This document shows, in pieces, positions 1 to 8,023 of a stretch of 43,231 nt of DNA. This stretch comes from Gammaproteobacteria bacterium. GTDB lineage: Bacteria > Pseudomonadota > Gammaproteobacteria > JABDBA01. The notes beneath the pieces were generated by a model that did no database searches, was not told the DNA's origin, and saw nothing but the letters and a program-made list of their open reading frames with translations. The DNA is taken from positions 1 to 43,231 of the forward strand of contig JABDBA010000019.1 of the NCBI GenBank assembly GCA_013288885.1, written 5' to 3'. Each line of letters opens with the position of its first letter. Position 1 is the first letter of the stretch. A program made the position numbers and the translations under genes.

Positions 1-41
1 CTAAATTATCTGCGCAATTAACGCATGAGATGATGTTATGA
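1..41 (+). CDS. 3' end of upstream gene, probably sufD (partial)
   Basis: An open frame enters from the left edge (codons from base 3) and ends at TGA 39-41, giving the tail KLSAQLTHEMML. The stop overlaps the sufS start codon in an ATGA arrangement, as expected for an operon. SufD, the Fe-S scaffold subunit that partners SufB and SufC, usually precedes sufS, so sufD is the best guess from gene order. The visible tail is too short to identify by sequence. Confidence 0.45.
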   Translation, partial: KLSAQLTHEMML

Positions 42-1261
42 ATACCTTTGATGCCAAACAAGTACGGCTCGATTTCCCGATTTTGCAACAAAATGTACAC
101 GGAAAACGTTTGGTGTATTTAGACAATGCCGCCACTTCACAAAAACCACAAGCAGTCATCAATAGACTGAATGATTATTATAGCCATGACAATGCTAATG
201 TTCATCGCGCGGTACATGCACTTAGCGAACGCTCTACCCATGCTTATGAACAAGCACGCATCGATATCCAAAAATTTATTAACGCTAAAGATGCGCATGA
301 AATAATTTTTGTACGTGGCACGACAGAAGCGATTAACTTAGTAGCACAAAGTTATGGTCGGCCACAATTTAAAGCGGGCGATGAAATTATCATCTCGCAT
401 ATGGAACATCATTCGAATATCGTCCCTTGGCAAATGCTGTGTGAACAAACGGGGGCAATATTACGCGTGATCCCGGTCAATGATGCGGGTGAAGTAATTT
501 TAGAAGAATATGAACGGTTGTTGAATCCGCGCACTAAATTAGTGGCGATTGTGCATATGTCGAATGCCTTAGGTACGATTAACCCCATCGAACAAATGAT
601 CAAACAAGCACACGCGCTGAATGTGCCGGTATTGATCGATGGCGCACAAGCGACTGCGCATTTAACCGTTGATGTACAAAAATTAGATTGTGATTTTTAT
701 GCTTTTTCGAGCCACAAATTATTTGGCCCCACCGGCATTGGGGTTTTGTATGGCAAAGCTAAATTATTAGCAGCGATGACACCGTATCAAGGCGGCGGCG
801 ATATGATCAGCCGTGTGAGTTTTGCCAAAACTGAATATCGCGAAATTCCACATAAATTTGAAGCCGGCACACCGCATATTGCCGGTGTTATCGGTTTGGG
901 TGCAGCGATCAATTATATCAAGCAACTCGATTTACCCGCTGTGCACGCGTATGAACAACAATTATTAAATTACGCAACTGAACAGTTATTAACTATTTCT
1001 AAACTGCGGTTAATTGGCACGGCTAAAAATAAAGCGGCGATTTTAGCATTTATTTTAGAGGATATACACGCGCACGATGTCGCTACTATTTTGGATTCTG
1101 AAGGCATTGCTGTGCGCGCGGGCCATCATTGCACGATGCCATTGATGGAACGTTTTAACGTACCAGCGACAGTGCGCGCATCGTTAGCGTTTTACAATAG
1201 CAGAGAAGATGTAGATGCGCTGATTGCGGGTTTACATAAAGTACGAGAAATTTTTAAATGA
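38..1261 (+). CDS. sufS: Cysteine desulfurase SufS
   Basis: This PLP enzyme takes sulfur from L-cysteine as a persulfide and hands it to the SUF scaffold for Fe-S cluster assembly in the cytosol. The 407-aa length is normal for the family. The N-terminus shows the typical YLDNAATSQKP stretch (about 27-37), the PLP-binding lysine is K227 in SSHKLFGPTG, and the sulfur-carrying cysteine is C365 in RAGHHCTMPLM, the class II (SufS) form. The ATG overlaps the preceding stop and the 3' end overlaps sufU by 4 nt (ATGA), so translation is probably coupled along a suf operon. Identification is secure; the alternative CsdA differs mainly by context. Confidence 0.97.
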   Translation: MNTFDAKQVRLDFPILQQNVHGKRLVYLDNAATSQKPQAVINRLNDYYSHDNANVHRAVHALSERSTHAYEQARIDIQKFINAKDAHEIIFVRGTTEAINLVAQSYGRPQFKAGDEIIISHMEHHSNIVPWQMLCEQTGAILRVIPVNDAGEVILEEYERLLNPRTKLVAIVHMSNALGTINPIEQMIKQAHALNVPVLIDGAQATAHLTVDVQKLDCDFYAFSSHKLFGPTGIGVLYGKAKLLAAMTPYQGGGDMISRVSFAKTEYREIPHKFEAGTPHIAGVIGLGAAINYIKQLDLPAVHAYEQQLLNYATEQLLTISKLRLIGTAKNKAAILAFILEDIHAHDVATILDSEGIAVRAGHHCTMPLMERFNVPATVRASLAFYNSREDVDALIAGLHKVREIFK

Positions 1262-1725
1262 ACCTACGCGAACTATATCAAGAAGTCATCATCGACCACA
1301 GTCGCCACCCGCGCAATTTCCATGAAAACGCGGCGGCCAACCATCATGCCGAAGGCTTTAATCGTTTATGCGGTGACAAACTCACTTTGTTCTTAAAAAT
1401 TGAAAACGATATTATACAAGACGCAAGTTTTATCGGTGCAGGTTGTGCCATCTCCACCGCCTCAGCTTCATTGATGACAGAATTTCTCAAGGGCAAAACC
1501 GAAGCGCAAGCGAAAGAAATGTTCGAAAATTTTCATCAAATGCTCACGTTAGAAAACCCACCTGCTAGCATCAATGATCAACTCGGCAAACTTACCGTAC
1601 TCACTGGCGTGCGCGAATTCCCCTCGCGCGTTAAATGTGCCACCCTCGCCTGGCACACGTTACAAGCCGCACTGACTAATAAAGTGCAACCGGTTTCGAC
1701 AGAAGAGGATTTGATTGAGCCATAG
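1258..1725 (+). CDS. sufU: SufU-type Fe-S scaffold / sulfur acceptor
   Basis: A 155-aa IscU-fold protein that accepts persulfide sulfur from SufS. Visible ligands match the SufU pattern: C38 and D40 in NRLCGDKL, C63 in GAGCAIS, and C127 in SRVKCATLAW. The insertion between the second and third cysteine regions is SufU-like rather than IscU-like. Its start overlaps the sufS stop, so the pair is co-translated. In Firmicutes SufU is a zinc protein acting as sulfur relay; the same role is inferred here. It replaces the SufE seen in enteric bacteria, and is the last suf gene, since the following genes lie on the other strand. Confidence 0.93.
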   Translation: MNLRELYQEVIIDHSRHPRNFHENAAANHHAEGFNRLCGDKLTLFLKIENDIIQDASFIGAGCAISTASASLMTEFLKGKTEAQAKEMFENFHQMLTLENPPASINDQLGKLTVLTGVREFPSRVKCATLAWHTLQAALTNKVQPVSTEEDLIEP

Positions 1726-1726
1726 G

Positions 1727-1846
1727 TTATATTCTAAACGTTCTTCTAACCACATAATCTTGGTATTCATCGGCGAGCTCAGCCAATCTTTCGTATCTAT
1801 CATCACTATCCGAAAGCGCTGCATATTCAGAGATTGAATTAAAAAC
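1727..1846 (-). pseudogene. Out-of-frame continuation of the 1839-2333 gene
   Basis: Past the stop of the upstream gene an open frame of about 39 codons runs to TAA at 1727-1729. It has strongly protein-like composition (for example SDSDDRYERLAELADEYQ). It lies in the +1 frame relative to the gene before it. Removing one T from the T5 run just before the TAA at 1839-1841 would fuse the two into a protein of about 201 aa. It may be a frameshift-detached tail, a sequencing homopolymer error or a slippage site. No start codon or ribosome site of its own is seen. Confidence 0.4.
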
Positions 1847-2333
1847 TCAACCTTACAGGTATTGGCGGAGGGGATGAAGATTTAGGAGACACAACAGCCT
1901 TATCTAGATCGGTGACTGATTCTCGTGGAGGGGTAGAATTTTCTTTGTTGCTACCCACGCTATCCTGACTGATTCGTCTTTCTTCTGTGATTACTGGTTT
2001 AGCACCCATTGTTTTTTTTTGTTCTTGCAAAAAATCAGCCACCTGAAGCGCAAGCTTTTCGCTCATATTGCGCGGTTTAGATTTAGTAAATATTTCCACC
2101 AGCATGCCAGCATCTTCACCCGTGATTTGTATTTTATTATCAGGTAAAATTTCATATTCAATGTCTTTATCATCATCGATGGCTGTTGCACACACCATCT
2201 TGCAGACAGCACCAATATCTTGGGTATGCTTTGATGTTCTGGCAACAATAATATACTCGTTGCCTTCTTCATCATCATAACTAATCTGTGTTATTGGCGA
2301 ATCTTTACAGCTCTCATCTTTGAAAAATCGCAT
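1839..2333 (-). CDS. Hypothetical protein, possible effector
   Basis: About 164 aa, not recognised. The start is placed at the ATG giving MRFFKDESCKD because CCGGAG lies about 7 nt upstream; a longer ORF from 2372 has no ribosome site. The N-terminal half looks like a mixed alpha/beta domain (QISYDDEEGNEYIIVA), and the C-terminal part is charged and proline/serine-rich (SSPPPIPVRLSF) and probably unstructured. It lies 48 nt after the 285-aa gene and shares its PmrA-boxed promoter, so an operon is likely. The present stop may be a frameshift: protein-like coding sequence continues in the next frame down to 1727. A secreted effector role is inferred only from the promoter context. Confidence 0.65.
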   Translation of the reverse strand: MRFFKDESCKDSPITQISYDDEEGNEYIIVARTSKHTQDIGAVCKMVCATAIDDDKDIEYEILPDNKIQITGEDAGMLVEIFTKSKPRNMSEKLALQVADFLQEQKKTMGAKPVITEERRISQDSVGSNKENSTPPRESVTDLDKAVVSPKSSSPPPIPVRLSF

Positions 2334-2381
2334 AATCGTGCTCCGGTTGTCTAGAATATTTCGATGCCACATTATATCATA

Positions 2382-3239
2382 TTATTTGCCTTGTTTGGGA
2401 AGACTATTGGCAGGTACCGTTGTTTTAGGCTCTTCCACCGTAGGAGATGAAACCGCCAGATCAGCCGCAGTGGGTTTTTTAGGCTGCCCAGCAACCTCAA
2501 TAACAATTTGTAAGTTTTTGGGTAACTCGCCCATTGGTATTTGTCCCCGTGCTTCAGCATGTACATAAGCCTTCCTACCCTTTTTACCGCTGTTGGGGGC
2601 AGTATCTTGACCCAGTGAAAAAAAATTGCTGCCGCCCACTGCTATTGTATTAGGTGACTGCGGCGCGGGTTTAATACCTGCTTCAACCATTTTTTCTGTA
2701 AGCTCGGTAAGTATCTTTTGCCAATTAAGTTCGGGATTTAAAAAATAATACAATACAAACTGTTTGCCGCACTCATCTTTATTTGTAGTTGATAATTCTT
2801 TTCCCGGAATAACTCCTTTCATGTGCATTGGGCACTTAGTATCCAGAAGATATTTAGTTAAAATATCCCAAAATTTTGCAACATTTTTGCCGGGATCGCC
2901 GTTGCTATCATCTACCGCCACGTAAATTTTAAAGCCAACTTTAGAAACTTCATTTTTAGGTGTAACATCTTCCTTCGTTGGAGGTAGCGTAATTGTATAC
3001 TCAATATAAGACGCGCTTGGAAAATAGGTAGCTATAAATTTTTTCTCATCATCTTGGTAAAGGAATTTTACATCTTCACCTAGCATCTCTTTGCAAACCG
3101 TTTCATAAGAAGATTTTGCATATAGGCCTTCATCCGTTTTTTCATCCCTGATTACTAGGGTTGCTACGGTTTGCTCTAATGCTTCTGTATCTACCTCTGT
3201 TTTCTTAGAAACATCGGAATCGGAACCTGAACCAAACAT
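2382..3239 (-). CDS. Hypothetical protein behind a PmrA-like box, effector candidate
   Basis: A 285-aa protein of unknown family. The ATG is preceded by a good ribosome site (AGGAGA, 5 nt spacing). There is no signal peptide or membrane segment. A central globular region (about 30-185) contains a histidine/cysteine patch (TKCPMHMKG and NKDECGKQF), and the C-terminal 40 residues are proline/threonine/lysine-rich. It is first in a two-gene operon with the 164-aa gene. A promoter with a PmrA-like direct repeat and a TATACT -10 hexamer lies 40-75 nt upstream. In Legionella and Coxiella PmrA controls many Dot/Icm effector genes, so a secreted effector is a reasonable guess but unproven. Confidence 0.7.
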   Translation of the reverse strand: MFGSGSDSDVSKKTEVDTEALEQTVATLVIRDEKTDEGLYAKSSYETVCKEMLGEDVKFLYQDDEKKFIATYFPSASYIEYTITLPPTKEDVTPKNEVSKVGFKIYVAVDDSNGDPGKNVAKFWDILTKYLLDTKCPMHMKGVIPGKELSTTNKDECGKQFVLYYFLNPELNWQKILTELTEKMVEAGIKPAPQSPNTIAVGGSNFFSLGQDTAPNSGKKGRKAYVHAEARGQIPMGELPKNLQIVIEVAGQPKKPTAADLAVSSPTVEEPKTTVPANSLPKQGK

Positions 3240-3281
3240 ATAATCTCCTAACTTACTGAAATATTGATTTTACATAGTTTA

Positions 3282-3314
3282 AGTATAGATCATTAACCTT
3301 AAGGAAATATTAAG
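3282..3314 (-). promoter_or_regulatory. PmrA-like box and -10 of the effector-candidate operon
   Basis: On the - strand 3314-3295 reads CTTAATATTTCCTTAAGGTT. This matches the PmrA direct repeat known from Legionella and Coxiella (two CTTAATATT halves separated by 2 nt), perfect in the first half and CTTAAGGTT in the second. TATACT at 3287-3282 follows 7 nt later and fits a -10 element. A start site near 3275 would leave a leader of about 36 nt. The same box occurs at 8775-8794. Confidence 0.6.
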
Positions 3315-3337
3315 GTTTCTATTACTTTATGCATTAT

Positions 3338-3865
3338 TCACTGCAACTGCCGCCATGATAAACGCGCGGAGGGGATAAAGAATAAGGTAGTTTGCTGGGT
3401 TGGTACACAATCAGCTTCTTTTGCAGTGGAATAAGTGGATTGCAAAACAGTGGGTTTATCGCCCGGCAAATTAGCCCATGCTGTGATGCGATAAAAATGA
3501 CGTTGCCAGGTTTTATCATCGGCAGTTTTAATACAAATGTTATCAGGGAATTGCTCAACCATATATTTCACCTCGGTATCATAATAATTGAATAGTTGAA
3601 CGCCCCCTGCACTCAACCAGGGAATTTCACCCTGCATTTTTTTAGGAACATTGTTGGAATTTATTGCCAACGCTAAATTCTTCTCCCCTTCCCGCAACCC
3701 AGCTTCCGCCGCATTAAACTCTTGCGACAACGCCCCAAAGTTATTACTCATCCGCATCTCCATTCGCCCCACTGTTAATGATGTCAACGTTAATAAACTC
3801 AACACCATCAACAAAACCAACACCAACGCCAAAACAACACCTGATTGCCGCATCATGGCAGCCAC
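3338..3865 (-). CDS. pilX: Type IV pilus minor pilin PilX
   Basis: About 175 aa with the PilX N-terminus: a short leader ending in QSG, then a long hydrophobic helix (VVLALVLVLLMVLSLLTL), followed by the typical helix containing SNNFGALSQEFNAAEAGLR. It is a minor pilin of the inner-membrane priming complex for type IV pilus assembly and is cleaved by PilD. The start at 3865 overlaps the end of pilW by 13 nt; MMRQSG three codons later is an alternative start. It is the last gene of the pilV-pilW-pilX operon. The usual downstream pilY1 and pilE are absent here. Confidence 0.88.
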   Translation of the reverse strand: MAAMMRQSGVVLALVLVLLMVLSLLTLTSLTVGRMEMRMSNNFGALSQEFNAAEAGLREGEKNLALAINSNNVPKKMQGEIPWLSAGGVQLFNYYDTEVKYMVEQFPDNICIKTADDKTWQRHFYRITAWANLPGDKPTVLQSTYSTAKEADCVPTQQTTLFFIPSARLSWRQLQ

Positions 3866-4845
3866 TCGCGTAATGCAATCGTCGTATCCACTTCTTTACG
3901 TAACAAATGATCTTTTGCTTGATACGTTTTTCCAGCAAAAGTATAAGATAACTGCCTATCAGCTATACCCTCCACACTATCCATTAATAATGCTATAGAA
4001 ACACTACGCACTGCCGCCCAATTATTAATATTATCTGCCGTTAAATCTTGCAGATTTTGCTGCCCCGAATTTAAAACAGCAAAACTCAATTGCATGTTCT
4101 CTACCCCATCCACCAACTCCGAAGGTTTCGGCGAATTGGCATCTTGACTATACAAAGCAAAAACCGCATCACCCTCCTTATTTTTACGCGTGGTTTTCGC
4201 CACATAATAAAACAAGGATAACAGATAGCCTATCTGTGAATTTTCTTGATAATCAGGCGCTAATAATTTAGGCGAATCTTGCGATGTATAAATCGTCGTA
4301 GCACCACCCCGAAAAGAAATTTTTTCCACCCGAATAAAATCCACATGTTGGCAACTAGCAATCATTAATACATCACCTTTTTTAAAATCCATTTTACCTG
4401 CAATACTAATTGCATCGCCTGCCACATTAATATTAGTCACATCAGCGGTATCAGGATCCATTTCTTGCACTAATAAAATATCGCTATCACGCACGGTACG
4501 TTTAGCGATTTGTGGCGGCAATACAAAACTAGTATGTGCTTTACCACCATGCCAACCGATGATCGCAGTATCTTCTGCTAAAGAAATAGTACCTAAGGGT
4601 TTAATAAATACATCGGGCAAACGTGAGCAGCCAATATAACCTGCCATTCGCACATCATGGTTCAAACGCTCAACAATCACGCGCGCATTTTCTTGCAAAC
4701 GCGCTAAACCATCGGCAAATTCAAAAGTTTTTTTGTTAGTAAAATAAATGGAATAAGTGCCCATCACTAAAAACAAACCAAGTACAGAGGCGATCAGAAG
4801 TTCGATTAATGTAACGCCACGTTCTGCGTGTAATTTTTTTAGCAT
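3853..4845 (-). CDS. pilW: Type IV pilus minor pilin PilW
   Basis: About 330 aa. The class III leader MLKKLHAERG is followed by VTLIELLIAS, the standard prepilin peptidase site with the +5 glutamate. The downstream part ENARVIVERLNHDVRMAGYIGC is characteristic of PilW. It is a minor pilin that works with PilV and PilX in pilus priming. A TTG at 4854 that overlaps the pilV stop (TTGA) is an alternative start three codons earlier; the ATG at 4845 gives the more usual short leader. Overlaps pilV and pilX in a tight operon. Confidence 0.9.
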   Translation of the reverse strand: MLKKLHAERGVTLIELLIASVLGLFLVMGTYSIYFTNKKTFEFADGLARLQENARVIVERLNHDVRMAGYIGCSRLPDVFIKPLGTISLAEDTAIIGWHGGKAHTSFVLPPQIAKRTVRDSDILLVQEMDPDTADVTNINVAGDAISIAGKMDFKKGDVLMIASCQHVDFIRVEKISFRGGATTIYTSQDSPKLLAPDYQENSQIGYLLSLFYYVAKTTRKNKEGDAVFALYSQDANSPKPSELVDGVENMQLSFAVLNSGQQNLQDLTADNINNWAAVRSVSIALLMDSVEGIADRQLSYTFAGKTYQAKDHLLRKEVDTTIALREWLP

Positions 4846-4850
4846 AACAA

Positions 4851-5255
4851 TCAACCACGCCTATAAATACTTAAAGAACGCGGCGACAATTTTGTGGATT
4901 GCGCATTACTCACGAATACGCGTGGCTGCCATTGAATAGTGATCTGATGATCTAAACCTTGCGCTTGCAACTCACTTTTACTTTGCGGTAATAACAAAGC
5001 ATTTTCAACTTGCCAACTACCCACCTGACTGCTGGTGCAATGATGAACATCGGCGACAAAATCACACAAACGCAAACGCTCCGACAAGGTATTCTGCTGC
5101 CATTGCGCCACACTCTGAAAATACGCATCTTGGTTATAGTGAAGTGCGATAATTTCTGCCTTCACGAAACCCAATAACCCTACGCTTAGCAACGCCACAG
5201 CGATTAATATTTCCAGAAGGGTAAAACCCGCAGATTGAGATGAATGACTAACCAT
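4851..5255 (-). CDS. pilV: Type IV pilus minor pilin PilV
   Basis: About 134 aa. I chose the internal ATG at 5255 because it gives a proper prepilin leader, MVSHSSQSAG, before FTLLEILIAVALLSVGLLG; the longer ORF from 5324 would bury the cleavage site behind 23 extra residues. The tail contains several cysteines, as in other minor pilins. First gene of the pilVWX operon; the promoter must lie in the 5256-5387 gap shared with the divergent phhB. Confidence 0.87.
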   Translation of the reverse strand: MVSHSSQSAGFTLLEILIAVALLSVGLLGFVKAEIIALHYNQDAYFQSVAQWQQNTLSERLRLCDFVADVHHCTSSQVGSWQVENALLLPQSKSELQAQGLDHQITIQWQPRVFVSNAQSTKLSPRSLSIYRRG

Positions 5256-5387
5256 AGAGCCAACAATAATGCTTAATATAATTTTATATAAATCTATTGT
5301 TACATATAAAATCAATGGGGTCAAGTAGACTTGCCCCCTATTTTCCTCTATCGTTGATCCATCAACCCATTAAATCGGAGCGATCCC

Positions 5388-5729
5388 ATGAGCGATTTAG
5401 AAAGCAAACATTGCGTACCCTGCGAAGGCGGCGTTGCTGCCCTCAACAAAGAGCAAGTCAGCAAATTTTTAAAACACATCCCCGAATGGCAAGCGGCTGC
5501 CGATAACAAAGAAATTTCGCGCGAGTTTACTTTTAAAAATTATTATCACACCTTAGCGTTTGTAAATGCGATCGCTTGGATCGCCCATCAAGAAAACCAT
5601 CATCCTGATTTAGAAGTGAGTTACAACAAATGTCGCGTACGTTATAGCACTCATGCAATAGGCGGTTTATCCGATAATGATTTTATTTGCGCCGCGAAAG
5701 TGAATGCGGTGTTTAATGCAAAAAAATAA
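5388..5729 (+). CDS. phhB: Pterin-4a-carbinolamine dehydratase
   Basis: A 113-aa protein of the PCD/DCoH family, which dehydrates 4a-hydroxytetrahydrobiopterin so that the pterin cofactor of phenylalanine hydroxylase can be recycled. The signature is clear: FTFKNYYHTLAFVNAIAWIA, then QENHHPDL at about 69-75 with the catalytic histidine pair, then the conserved VRYSTHAIGGLSDNDF. The length is normal. An upstream GGAG (11 nt spacing) serves the ATG. It stands alone, transcribed divergently from the pilin operon. Many bacteria keep it without an obvious hydroxylase partner, and no phhA is visible here. Confidence 0.94.
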   Translation: MSDLESKHCVPCEGGVAALNKEQVSKFLKHIPEWQAAADNKEISREFTFKNYYHTLAFVNAIAWIAHQENHHPDLEVSYNKCRVRYSTHAIGGLSDNDFICAAKVNAVFNAKK

Positions 5730-5737
5730 AATTTATA

Positions 5738-5856
5738 GGACTTACGATAAACGATGCTAGGCGAGGCAAAAACGAGCGAGCAACCGGAGTTTATGCGGTA
5801 TAAATGAGGATTGCGAGCGAGTTTTTAACGAAGCATAGCGCGTTTAGCGGAAGTCC
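5738..5856 (+). repeat. Palindromic MITE/REP-like element, variant type
   Basis: A 119-bp element with imperfect terminal inverted repeats: GGACTTACGATAAACG at the left, CGTTTAGCGGAAGTCC at the right. The interior has the same plan as the repeats at 8531 and 38622 (a GAGCGAGCAACCGGAG half facing an ATGAGGATTGCGAG half around a TA-rich centre). It sits between the phhB stop and tRNA-Ala, 9 nt upstream of the tRNA. It could fold in RNA and act as a terminator-like barrier. Confidence 0.7.
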
Positions 5857-5865
5857 AAGAATAAA

Positions 5866-5941
5866 GGGGCCGTAGCTCAGCTGGTAGAGCGATACGTTCG
5901 CAATGTATAGGCCAGGGGTTCGACTCCCCTCGGCTCCACCA
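5866..5941 (+). tRNA. tRNA-Ala (anticodon CGC)
   Basis: A 76-nt cloverleaf with encoded CCA. The acceptor stem GGGGCCG pairs with CGGCTCC and contains the G3-U70 wobble pair that marks alanine tRNAs. The D arm is GCTC..GAGC, the anticodon stem ATACG/TGTAT holds the loop TTCGCAA (anticodon CGC, reads GCG), and the T arm is CAGGGGTTCGACTCCCCT-like. No promoter or terminator is obvious. The following gene starts only 38 nt later and may be read through. Confidence 0.96.
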
Positions 5942-5979
5942 ACGAATAATGTAACCACTATTTTTATGAGGAATAAAAA

Positions 5980-7530
5980 ATGCCAAATAGATTACAAGAA
6001 TTATTGAAAGTTCAATCATTGCTAGAAACAGCGGCAGAAAATATAAATCATCCACGTAGAAAAAAAAGCACTTCAAGAGCATTATTAGATGCCCATGAAA
6101 TATGGTGTGAACTAGACCAATATGCCCATAAAGGTGTTGTCGCAAAAGACATCTATGATCTTTATGATAATTTATCAAGCTATTATAGTGAATACTATGA
6201 CAAAAATGATGAAGACTCACTTGATTTTTTAGTTGAGGCTGTACAAAAGGTCAACGAGTTTGTCTACATGGAAATTGAAGAAGCTAGACAAGAAAGTTAC
6301 GATTTTGATAGCGGACTAGATGAGGAAGAAAGTAGCGATTCTGGAGATGAAAAAGCGGATCGAAATAAAAATGAAGCATTAAAAAAAGAAATTGCTAACG
6401 AAATAAAATCCATACTAGACACAACTGATCTTAGTGAAGATTATTATGGCCTTGAAGATAAATTTACTGGAAAAGAATTATCTAGTACCAAATGGAAAAC
6501 CTATATTTATTTACGCAAATGCGTATTAGCTTATCGCGCAGGAGATCATGACTCTTTAAATAAACTACTTATATTTCTAGAGAAGAATACAGAAAATAAG
6601 CGTTGGCTAGCCGAAAGGTTACTTGATAAAACAACTCACCCAGCCGATGAAAAATGGGGATCAGGAAACCATGAATGGTTAGAAAGAAGTCTAATTGTCG
6701 ATGTACTAAAACGATCAGCGGGCATGATGGAAGATGTACAGCAAGAAGCCGAAGGTATCGATTGGCTTTATGTACAAGCTCAACTACGCAGCCCCGACAA
6801 ATATTTATTTTTTAAAATTGATAGTAACGCTATCAGAAATGGCCATCCTGGCGCCGTAAAAAAGGATCTCGCGAAAAAAGGTTTTGCGGCCGAAGGAAGC
6901 CCGGCTTTTCATGATAGCCTCGTAAAAGCATTCGAGAACAGCTCAACTCTAGCTAGTTTTACCAAACGTGTACATAATATTTTTATATTAGAAACAATCT
7001 CTGGTAAAAAACATCTTAATGCCGATAATGAACAACGTTTCTTAGTTGACGGCACTGAAACCAATGATGAAAAATATGTTAACGCTTTTCGAAAAACCCG
7101 GTTACGCCCTGATGGATATACCCCTACTAAATTGGTGATCAGTGGGCTAATAGCCAAAACTACGCGTATGGGGGAACTTGAAGACACTTCCCCTGTTAAA
7201 CTTGTCGATTCAGATATCTCGGATGATTCAGATGATGAATCTACATTGCCAGATATAAATAAATTAAATGTTTCAACCGACGGTGATGCAAGTGATGCTG
7301 ACCACGAAGATGATGAAGCAAAAACATCAATGGTTCACAGTACTCCGGCTAAACAAGCACAAAGAGACGCCAGCGCTACAACTTTTTTCATACCCAGTAA
7401 TTTTACTACCCCAATTAGGCCTAGCACTCTCTCTTTAGCACAACAAAATAGAGAACCTTGGCCTGATGAAGAAAAAAGACCACAACTAACTACAACCCAA
7501 AATCTGCGGGAATTAAGGAATACAAAATAA
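5980..7530 (+). CDS. Large acidic hypothetical protein, effector candidate
   Basis: 516 aa, not recognised. The ATG follows GAGGAATAAAAA, an acceptable ribosome site. No signal peptide or transmembrane helix. The N-terminal third is helical and charged, with a highly acidic stretch around 105-130 (DFDSGLDEEESSDSGDE). A compact region (about 140-400) contains YLRKCVLAYRAGDHDSLNKL, possibly a helical-repeat fold. The C-terminal 110 residues are acidic and low-complexity (DSDISDDSDDESTLPD) and probably disordered. It starts right after tRNA-Ala and overlaps the convergent GNAT gene by 41 nt. The look (large, lineage-specific, acidic, no export signal) recalls Dot/Icm substrates, but this is only an impression. 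Confidence 0.75.
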   Translation: MPNRLQELLKVQSLLETAAENINHPRRKKSTSRALLDAHEIWCELDQYAHKGVVAKDIYDLYDNLSSYYSEYYDKNDEDSLDFLVEAVQKVNEFVYMEIEEARQESYDFDSGLDEEESSDSGDEKADRNKNEALKKEIANEIKSILDTTDLSEDYYGLEDKFTGKELSSTKWKTYIYLRKCVLAYRAGDHDSLNKLLIFLEKNTENKRWLAERLLDKTTHPADEKWGSGNHEWLERSLIVDVLKRSAGMMEDVQQEAEGIDWLYVQAQLRSPDKYLFFKIDSNAIRNGHPGAVKKDLAKKGFAAEGSPAFHDSLVKAFENSSTLASFTKRVHNIFILETISGKKHLNADNEQRFLVDGTETNDEKYVNAFRKTRLRPDGYTPTKLVISGLIAKTTRMGELEDTSPVKLVDSDISDDSDDESTLPDINKLNVSTDGDASDADHEDDEAKTSMVHSTPAKQAQRDASATTFFIPSNFTTPIRPSTLSLAQQNREPWPDEEKRPQLTTTQNLRELRNTK

Positions 7531-8023
7531 CGTCGCGCGGTTGATCGTCCATCACCCATTTATTTCTTAAATAGCCCTCTTCTTTCGCGCCTAATTTTTT
7601 AGCGACGCTGTGGCTTCTTAGATTGTCGGGCATGATCATAATATCTATGCGATATAGTCCTAAATTTTTAAAAGCAAATTCCGCCGCTAATTTTGCGGCA
7701 GCGACAGCAGCGCCGCGTCGAACGTATGATTTTCTGATCCAATAAGATAAATTACATGAGCTTTCATAATAATCTTTGGTCACGTTCAGCAATTTCACTT
7801 CACCTAGGTAATGGTCATCTTCATCCAACACCGCAAAGCAATAATCTTTGCTCCTGCCCCACTTAAAGATCGCGGTTTTGATCCATTCTTCACAGGTTTT
7901 TAAGTCATAATCTTTGGCCCAAGGGATCCAAGGCAATAGGTGATCTTGCGACTCGATGATTGCTTCTAAGCGTGCAGAAGTGTCATTTACTGCATATTGG
8001 CGTATTTTAATGTTTGGATTCAT
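7490..8023 (-). CDS. GNAT N-acetyltransferase, RimJ/RimL type
   Basis: 177 aa with the layout of RimJ/RimL-like enzymes that transfer acetyl from acetyl-CoA to protein N-termini or small amines. Visible are the N-terminal IKIRQYAVNDTSARLEAI, the W-rich HLLPWIPWAKDYD segment, a central strand LSYWIRKSYVRRGAA carrying the R-x-x-G/A CoA pyrophosphate loop, and the closing SVAKKLGAKEEGYLRNK and DQPRDVILYSLI elements. Substrate cannot be told. It is monocistronic, and its 3' end overlaps the 3' end of the convergent acidic-protein gene. Confidence 0.88.
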   Translation of the reverse strand: MNPNIKIRQYAVNDTSARLEAIIESQDHLLPWIPWAKDYDLKTCEEWIKTAIFKWGRSKDYCFAVLDEDDHYLGEVKLLNVTKDYYESSCNLSYWIRKSYVRRGAAVAAAKLAAEFAFKNLGLYRIDIMIMPDNLRSHSVAKKLGAKEEGYLRNKWVMDDQPRDVILYSLIPADFGL

